From contig OU452198.1 of NCBI GenBank assembly GCA_911728435.2, positions 40,949,902 through 41,013,901 on the forward strand: DNA of 64,000 bases, in the 5' to 3' direction. This document shows positions 57,161-64,000 of the stretch, piece after piece. Under the pieces are notes generated by a model that saw only the letters and a program-made list of their open reading frames with translations, searched no databases and had not been told where the DNA came from. This DNA comes from Apoderus coryli (Eukaryota > Arthropoda > Insecta > Coleoptera > Attelabidae). Numbering within the stretch: position 1 is the first letter of the stretch; every line of letters begins with the position of its first letter. The position numbers and the translations under genes are program-made.

Positions 57161-58074
57161 TATTGGGATAATTGCTATGCCACTTTGTATTATATAGTTG
57201 TAGTTGCTAGTTAGCTTTAGATTTTAGTCTAGATGTAAATATTTTAAGATGCATTGATCTTTTTTTTTTAATATTAATTGTTATAATGTAAGATACTTTT
57301 CAATCAAATTAATAATAAGTATGAGGACCAGCTACTAAATTGTTGAACAACAACTTTCAATCAGGGAGTCCTAAAGACAACTTACAAGACAAAATAAAAG
57401 AGGAATGCTGAGAAATACAAATAGCTATGACGGTTCTACTCAAGTTTAACGTATCTAGTATTATGGGTTATTTAACTGTGAACTTTTAAATTGTTATTTT
57501 CTCTAGACCTAAAAAGCTGAAAATAAGCTCTTCCCGTTTTCTTTGTTTCATTGTGTCAGAAAACTGAAGTGAGAATGGTGTTCATGATAATATAAAGATC
57601 CTTATAACATGTCATCAATCAATAGAAGTTATGATTATGTTTTATATACTATGAAAACCCCGATACAAGACGGCGATTGAATCCCTCATTGCTTTATTAA
57701 CGTATTTGTTCTGTCTTTATCGTTCATAAGGCCTTTTTTTCCTTTTTAATAGTCTCTACAACTTAGGTAATTCAGCCATCTTTCAGTTATTTAATTTTGC
57801 AAGTATCGACCTAAAGTTTACCGGGAAATCCGAACCACAGTCATCAACTGCCAGCAGCCAGCACCCCCGACTCTATAGTCTATGACTACTTGGCATAGGC
57901 AGTCTACCAACTCGGCCGGAAGCACCTTCCACCCATCCAATCACACTACCGTGATCGCACCGAGAGGTGTTTGAACATGTGGGCATCTCCCGCCTTTTCA
58001 TAAGGGCTTCTATATTTCTATTTTATCCTATCAGTGTAATATGACATCTGATCTGATCATCTTCAGTTGTTAGC
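57161..58074. other. 3' UTR of the preceding exon and unassigned DNA
   Basis: AAATAAAAG near 57391 may serve as poly(A) signal. A GC-richer block at 57.83-57.99 kb is not recognised. Confidence 0.35.
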
Positions 58075-58762
58075 GCAGCTTTAGAAACTAAGATCGCGTT
58101 TTTAATAAATATTCTTTCCAATCTTGAAAAAACGAGAATAAGTCGGTCTGATGAATTTGATCTTTCTTCTCTCAAGAGATAGTGGGTGTTTTTCTCCCCA
58201 ATTTATACGCCACTGGAAAAAGTACGGTTTTAAGATACCCAATTGAACCGCCAATGTTTTCTACACAAAAAAGGTACTCTTGGTCATAAGCTCTAAAGTG
58301 GACCGTTTCCGAGGAACTTTAGAAAATTGTTGAAGAACGTGGTCAATTTTATTGAAATGAATTTTATTTTCTCTACTAATTAAACATTAACTTTATACTT
58401 GCAAAATCAAAAAAAAAAAAATAAAAAATAAAAAATGATAGAAAAGTAGTGTTTTCAAAATTTCCCAATCCGTAAAAAAATCGAAGAATTGCTGCGTGCA
58501 TTGAAGCTAACGGCGGACATTTCCAACATTTAATTTAACTGTGTATGATTTGTTTCTGTTTTTTTTTTAATTTTGCAAACATTGGCGGTTCAAATGGGTA
58601 TCTTAAAACCGTACTTTTTCCAGTGGCGTATAAATTGGGGAGAAAAACACCCACTATCTCTTGAGAGAAGAAAGATCAAATTCATCAGACCGACTTATTC
58701 TGGTTTTTTCAAGATTGGAAAGAGTATTTATTAAAAACGCGATCTTAGTTTCTAAAGCTGCG
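58075..58762. repeat. Foldback repeat
   Basis: Arms 58075-58259 and 58576-58762 are inverted copies: CGCAGCTTTAGAAACTAAGA, TTTTTAATAAATA, TTGATCTTTCTTCTCTCAAG and ATACGCCACTGGAAAAAGTA. Only a few mismatches. The interior is AT-rich and non-coding. Confidence 0.9.
58482..58656 (+). repeat. 175-bp direct repeat, first copy
   Basis: From CGAAGAATTGCTGCG to AACACCCACTA; repeated at 58773-58947 with a single change seen (GCGTATAAAT versus GCGTAGAAAT). Confidence 0.92.
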
Positions 58763-58772
58763 TTTCCGTTTC

Positions 58773-58947
58773 CGAAGAATTGCTGCGTGCATTGAAGCTA
58801 ACGGCGGACATTTCCAACATTTAATTTAACTGTGTATGATTTGTTTCTGTTTTTTTTTTAATTTTGCAAACATTGGCGGTTCAAATGGGTATCTTAAAAC
58901 CGTACTTTTTCCAGTGGCGTAGAAATTGGGGAGAAAAACACCCACTA
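58773..58947 (+). repeat. 175-bp direct repeat, second copy
   Basis: Nearly identical to 58482-58656, offset 291 bases. The second copy lies just outside the foldback, so the right arm's inner half is present twice. Suggests a recent segmental duplication. Confidence 0.92.
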
Positions 58948-61190
58948 CTCCCTCAAAATCTCTTGAATTGACGTCTTTGAAATCTTCAATCTCGCTATAG
59001 AATCATTATGTAGTCCATGCCTCAGTATGCAAAACTAAAAGACGTGACCAAACTCTAAATGGAAAACCATATTATAGATTTGGCAATTTGGAAACCGAAT
59101 TTAGGCTTCTAATTCATAGTTTTTTTGAGGGACCACATTAGTTTACTACGATATACAGGGTTATAAGGTGATATTTGATATAACATCAATGTGAAAGGGC
59201 GAGAATTATATAATATACACTTGCCAATAGAATTGAGGGTAGTTGCCTCTGAATTATATACTTTATTTTATTTAACAAAATCAACAACTGAATTTAATTA
59301 AACATAGAGACCTTTGTTGTTCTTTTCGGTATTTTATGCTGCATTCACGTGATTATTACGATTTCCCATCAATCCGGCATGTATTGATAAATTGTTTGAG
59401 CCGATTTGGTAGCTGATGTTGAGAGCCCAAACGAAAAGAAATTAGGAACAGAATAGAAATTTCACATTGACAAGTTTTGACATTAGAAATAAACAGCTTA
59501 AATATGTAAAATTATTTAATAGAACTTTCTATAATATGTACTTATAATAGGAACAATTTGTAATCTAAAGCTAAAACAATATGTTAAGTCTATTAAATGA
59601 TAAATTTAAATATGTTTTGTACGTGATATTTTATATTTAAGTATTTGTATATTATCATAACTAATATTGTACTATGTTTAAAAATAAAATAATGCTCTTA
59701 AGTTTTACTGAATTGTATAATAAGCTGCCACAAAAAGTGCCGAGTACATTGAAATAAATAAATGAGCTTACAATGATAAAAAATGTGTTGCTTTAATAGC
59801 AGAGTTTTATAGATAATATCATGCAAAAATCGAGGACGACAAATCCAGTTTTGTTATGTGGGTGTATTGTTGAAAATTTATACACGGTAAATGTTGGAAA
59901 AAATAGGAGTCCCAAAGGTATGCAAATTTATATACAAAAAATGTTTTTAATATCAATAAAATTGGGTTTCATTAAAATAGAATTTTACAGCCTTAGTGTT
60001 TGTATAATATGAGGCTCCAATTTGCATACCTTCTTGGAAGTAAATCAGGCTGTCAATAACTGGTCGAATATTAGCTATCAAGTCAGTGGCAGGGCGTACA
60101 TTTCAGTGCTTTTGCAACAATAATTAACGTCACAAACAGCACGATTATTTTCGGATTTATCCTTTTGAGTTTAGACATTTCATCATCTACAACACCACTA
60201 GCTTTATCTTCAATCTTATTTATTCGATTTTGTCTATCTTCAGTAATATTTTTCTCAAAAAAGGAGAATAAACGCCCCGACTAAATTTTATTACGCATGG
60301 TTTTCCCCGGCTAACTGCTATAACAATATGCTCAAATGTCAGATCAGGCAACGGACGCCCACTTTCATTAATTTGCCTAATATTTACACATGGAACAAGA
60401 TTAGATACTTGATTTTCCAACAAATTTAATTTACTCAACTACCACAATAATATAACAAATATATATCTAAAAAAACTCCTAATGTATGCGTATTTTTATT
60501 TTAATACTATACATATGAACTAAATCTGGCAGAATTGTTTTTAAATGACACAAATTCACACATTTGGCATTCGAATATTGATTTTTTACCGTCCTCACCA
60601 TCTACGTTCCGGGCGTCTGCATTTAAAGACTATTTTAAAAAACCAACCATCGCGATACCTGTTATCCAATTCTGTGAACGTTTACTCTGGTAATCGTAAA
60701 GTTGCAAGTTCAAAACAGGGTCATGGAACTGTTTTTATTATTATTGAAATTATAGCCTGTCTGTAATATTGTTACTCGAACGGATACATTTAGTTTGACG
60801 CAGATGCTAGAAATGTCAACTTTCTGTCACTAATAGTGTTGCAAGAAATGTATCGATATATTCCATTCCATCTCAATTTCTTTTTAAGGTTGAACTATTG
60901 TCTCGAGGATTGCAATTGAGTCCATTGGCCGCTTGTTAAGATGATAAACACATACAAATACGCTGGATGAGTAAGTATACGTATTTTTAGGCATGTAGTT
61001 AACCTCTGCCCGCCTGCACCCGGTCCTAAGAACGTATTTTGCTCGTATAGATGTCAGTGGTATTTATTTGCAGCTCCTATTATAAGGTGACGGTGTTTGC
61101 ATTTCCCCGTTCTACCTAACATAGACTCATAAGTCAGGCAATTTGACAGTTCCTACAAAATATTACAGAAAATTGCAATTTAAAAAAATA
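58948..61190. other. No gene recognised
   Basis: AT-rich; short ORFs at 59821-60012, 60220-60438 and 60545-60766 lack similarity or motifs. Confidence 0.4.
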
Positions 61191-61540
61191 AACTGTTGCC
61201 CTCGAGGCACGAATAACTCTCCATATTTAACTATAAAAGTAATATTTCTCTGACCTTTTTGTCATTTACATTTTCCGTGAAAATCTTGGTGGCAAGCGAA
61301 ATTTTCAAATTTATTTTTATTGTATTTTTTATTTAAATTATTCCAAATTTCGAATAACATTAGGAGTCTTTTTTTTTTTATTTTGACCCCTTTTCAACTA
61401 TTTACGAACGCCTTTGTAAGCAAGTTTTTTATGTTAAATGTTTTGGATTATGTTCTAATACATCAATGGAAAATTATTCAATATTTCGGATATGTTTAAG
61501 AACTATAATTTTTAGAACCCTTTTTAAACTTCTTGCCTAC
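61191..61540. repeat. Second copy of the minisatellite-bearing repeat
   Basis: Leader AACTGTTGCCCTCGAGGCAC and one unit with CAACTATTTACGAACGCC and GGATATGTTTAAGAACTATA, in the same order as at 25.7-26.5 kb. This copy has a single unit. Confidence 0.7.
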
Positions 61541-61672
61541 GCTCAATACCAATCTTAACTCTATGCTTTCTATGAACTAATTAATCTGGAAACCACTCCA
61601 AGCACGCATTACAATACCCAAAATACTACTAATTTATATAAAAGTAAATCAAAATTCACTATGTAAGGCAAA

Positions 61673-61905
61673 CGCCTTCTTTTGTTCCAATAAAACAAGC
61701 ACAGTTACTTCAGAGGCATCCATTGCTTGAGCAATATCATCTACAACTTTCAATAGAGCAGTGTTAATGCTGTGCATCTTGCGCAATCCGGACTGTATTT
61801 CGAGCATATACTATTCAGTCCAAAAATTGAGGTAGTTGGTTGCTCACAATACGTTCGAAATCCTTGGAAAATGCAGGCAGAATGGATATAGGTCACAGAA
61901 TTCCG
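61673..61905 (-). mobile_element. CR1/Jockey-like LINE RT fragment
   Basis: Reverse strand: PISILPAFSKDFERIVSNQL, then after a stop and frameshift EIQSGLRKMHSINTALLKVV, DDIAQAMD and VTVLVLLEQKKAF, where LDFSKAFD is expected. This is the first part of the RT domain (motifs 1-2 and start of A). The usual catalytic Asp in motif A is lost. Confidence 0.7.
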
Positions 61906-61989
61906 ACGGACGGGAAATTTTGAACGATATAATGCTATGTTTTCAGAAGAATTGAGTCCAGATCGAAGACATTTTCTAATATTATATTG

Positions 61990-62885
61990 TAAATTCAGAC
62001 CAAATGAAAAAGTTTTGTCAGTGTTCTTCAATGTCATCCAGATATTCTTCCGGGAGCATAGTCTGCACGTATTGTTGGAAACACAGTTTCGCTCGGTGGT
62101 CCTTTAGGCATTCGATATTAAGTTTTCGCCTTAGCTTCTTCCCTGTTGTGGTCGCTTTGCAGGTAGACGTAGGGTCATACTGGATCGCACAAGTCAATGA
62201 TCAGTCCAGCCATGATCAGCACTTGCTATACCTTTGGTGCTCTTTACTTCATATCGGTCACGAGCGCAATCAATCGATAAAATGCCAGTTCTTAGACCTT
62301 GGATGTTGCCATGTCATCTTAAACTTGTCTTTTATCAAAAAAGTGTGTTAGTAATAACAAGTTCTTGTTCTACGCATTTGCTTAGCAGTAATAGACCGTT
62401 GGAGAGCTTTCCTACTCCTTCTTTGCCGATGGTATTAGACCAGAGAGAAAGTTTCGACCAACTCGAGCGTTGCTGTCTCCTATTAGGATGATCTTGTCAA
62501 GCTGGGAGAAGAATTCCTGGTCATGGTTGGCGTGTTGGCGCTTATAAATTGTGGCTCGCCGATTCCGGCTTAGCATGAACCTCTCATTTATGCCAGCTGG
62601 TCCAAATAACTAATTAGATCGTTTTTACTGGCAAATCCGACACCATGGATATGACGATTGGAGACTCCAGTACTGCTGCAATCTGTTGCTGGGGTGTCAA
62701 TGGATACGTGAGTAAGACGGTTGGTTCACATCCTTGACGACGTTTAAGGGCATGGGATGGAGGCCCTTTGGTGCGACGTAAAACGAGATCAAATCATTTA
62801 GTTGTCGCATTATTGCGGCTAAAGGCAGTACGGCTCGCCAAGAGTGTCGTAGCAGAGAAGGTATTCTCTATTGCCGTATAAATAC
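61990..62885 (-). mobile_element. RTE-type LINE: leader and endonuclease relic
   Basis: 62.64-62.885 kb matches, inverted, the leader at 6.86-7.04 kb. Downstream on the reverse strand the apurinic-type endonuclease is readable with frameshifts: MLSRNRRATIYKRQHANHD, KIILIGDSNARVG (62.45-62.49 kb), MTWQHPRSKNWHFID (62.27-62.32 kb), SADHGWTDHCAI and TGKKLRRKLN. These match the GDFNARVG and TWxHPRSKHWHxIDY blocks of RTE endonucleases. The RT that should follow is absent; instead a different LINE clade's RT lies next to it. Confidence 0.75.
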
Positions 62886-62924
62886 TTACCTACTCAACTC
62901 AGTGCCCTTTACCGCGTGACCAAG

Positions 62925-63369
62925 AAAGACGAATGACATTTTGCCGATGGTTTCTGAATGCCAAAAATGCTAATCCTAAGAGGAATAAATAAAGGCATGT
63001 ATAACAGGAATAATTATAATTCCTGGAGTAATGAAAACATAAATGTATGGTGCGGTCTTATTGGGTAAAAAATGATTGGAGCAGTTGTTTACGCTGGTAC
63101 TTTGGTAGGTGAAAGCTACCTAGACTTTCCTGCTTAGAAAGTGTTTTTAAAACAAGACGGTGGGCCTCCTCAAAATACTGGGAACGTATAATTTTCTAAG
63201 TGAGATTATTCGCATTGCTACCAGAGTACCAGTTAGGTGTCCTCCGCGTTCTCCAGACATAATACCCATGGATTTTTATTTCTGGGGTGTTTTGAAGAAC
63301 AAAATGTATAAAAATCGTTACGATTATGTCGATCTTCAGAAAGCGATAACAAATGTCATATTTATGTAG
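62925..63369 (+). pseudogene. Tc1/mariner-type DDE transposase relic
   Basis: + strand frames give RRMTFCRWFLNAKNANPKRN, then (after a deletion where LFTDEATF is expected) NRNNYNSWSNENINVWCGL, MIGAVVYAGTLVGESYLDF, FLKQDGGPPQN (second catalytic Asp) and CPPRSPDIIPMDFYFWGVLK (third catalytic Asp). This is the order of a widespread insect DDE transposase of the IS630/Tc1/mariner group (QQDGAPPH ... PPRSPDLTPLDFFLWG). Several stops and one missing catalytic block. No TIRs identified. Confidence 0.75.
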
Positions 63370-64000
63370 TATCGATGGACATACATACCGTTTTTGAATG
63401 CTACAAGAAATGTTTTTAAGTGTGGTCAAAAATGCATTCAATATATAAGAAGGTTATAATTGAACAATAAATAAGGTCACCGATTTGTGTTAATTTATTG
63501 ACAACCTAAACAAAAAGTGAAATAACTCTGTTCATTTTTGTTTAATGAAAAAATTCACAATACTTAACTATGTTCAGAAAATAGTTCGCAATTTAGTAAC
63601 CTATAAATATACAGGATGTCCTATTAAAATACATTTTTGAAGTAAATCACTTACCCAATGTTAATTTGTATTTTTTTGTTGCTACCACGTTAATCAGCGA
63701 GGGAAATACTACAAGTTCACTAGTTAACCGACCTCGTACCTTCAATAATAAAGAAGTTAGCATTAGTGCCGACTCGACTTTGATCAGCCTGTATAGTTTT
63801 GCGTGTTATCTGTATTACACACACATAATATTTAATAAGTATACACCGAATGTACCTTTTATGTTCTATTATTAAATTATAGATTTTGTATTAGGTCGAC
63901 AAATAATAAGTGTATGATGTATAATACGAACCATTAATGCAGTGGTCTATATCTCATAAAAATAGACAGATATACAATAAACGGCAATTTACGTCATGGG
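63370..64000. other. No gene seen
   Basis: AT-rich flank to the right edge; TACAGGATGTCCTATTAAAA at about 63611 resembles the repeat-end word. Confidence 0.4.

Overview
The window is nuclear DNA from an animal, almost certainly an insect and possibly a beetle (the order is a guess). It is AT-rich, has short GT-AG introns (55, 61 and 175 nt in one gene), and is crowded with decayed insect-type transposable elements. There are no operons, CRISPR arrays or bacterial signals. I recognised no tRNA or rRNA gene by eye. Most of the sequence is old repeat DNA, and host genes are few.

Host genes. At 13.9-15.4 kb two mitochondrial genes lie tail to tail: an intact single-exon TIM16/PAM16 (Magmas) gene on the + strand, and a four-exon CISD3-like gene on the - strand encoding a protein with two CDGSH iron-sulfur motifs. 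At 48.1 kb there is an intact 165-codon ORF of unknown function. At 56.87-57.16 kb there is what looks like the 3'-terminal coding exon of a + strand gene whose other exons I could not find.

Mobile DNA, left to right. There is a LINE RNase H piece at the left edge, a LINE 3' end (4.5 kb) and an RTE relic cut by a foldback element (6.9-8.6 kb). A large foldback at 9.1-10.9 kb contains an internally deleted PIF/Harbinger element. Two hammerhead-ribozyme-like motifs lie in tandem at 12.2-12.4 kb. Then follow a LINE relic (20.1 kb), a mariner (22.4-23.6 kb), a 140-bp minisatellite element (26 kb), a Daphne/CR1-like LINE (27-28.3 kb), a Penelope-like element with a GIY-YIG endonuclease (30.3-31.5 kb), a 354-bp tandem repeat (31.8-32.5 kb), a second Daphne-like LINE (32.5-33.4 kb), a second mariner joined to a hAT fragment (35.5-36.7 kb), an RNase H LINE (37.3-39 kb) and a DDE transposase relic (41-42 kb).

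The most informative block is 42.36-47.81 kb. It is a long inverted repeat whose left arm was invaded by an inverted pair of Penelope-type ends, each with a hammerhead-like motif, plus a LINE tail. Its right arm was invaded by a near-intact pogo transposon with a 791-codon transposase gene. Because the two arms match, each arm preserves the empty site of the insertion in the other. The same logic holds for the Harbinger copy at 9.4 kb and for a small palindromic insertion at 53.8 kb.

Further right are a pogo derivative that lost its catalytic core but kept both DNA-binding domains (50.2-51.5 kb), a CR1-like LINE (55.2-56.1 kb), a foldback with a 175-bp direct duplication (58 kb), LINE and RTE pieces (61.7-62.9 kb) and a Tc1/mariner-type DDE relic (62.9-63.4 kb). 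Apart from the pogo transposase, every transposon gene I could read has stops, frameshifts or deletions.
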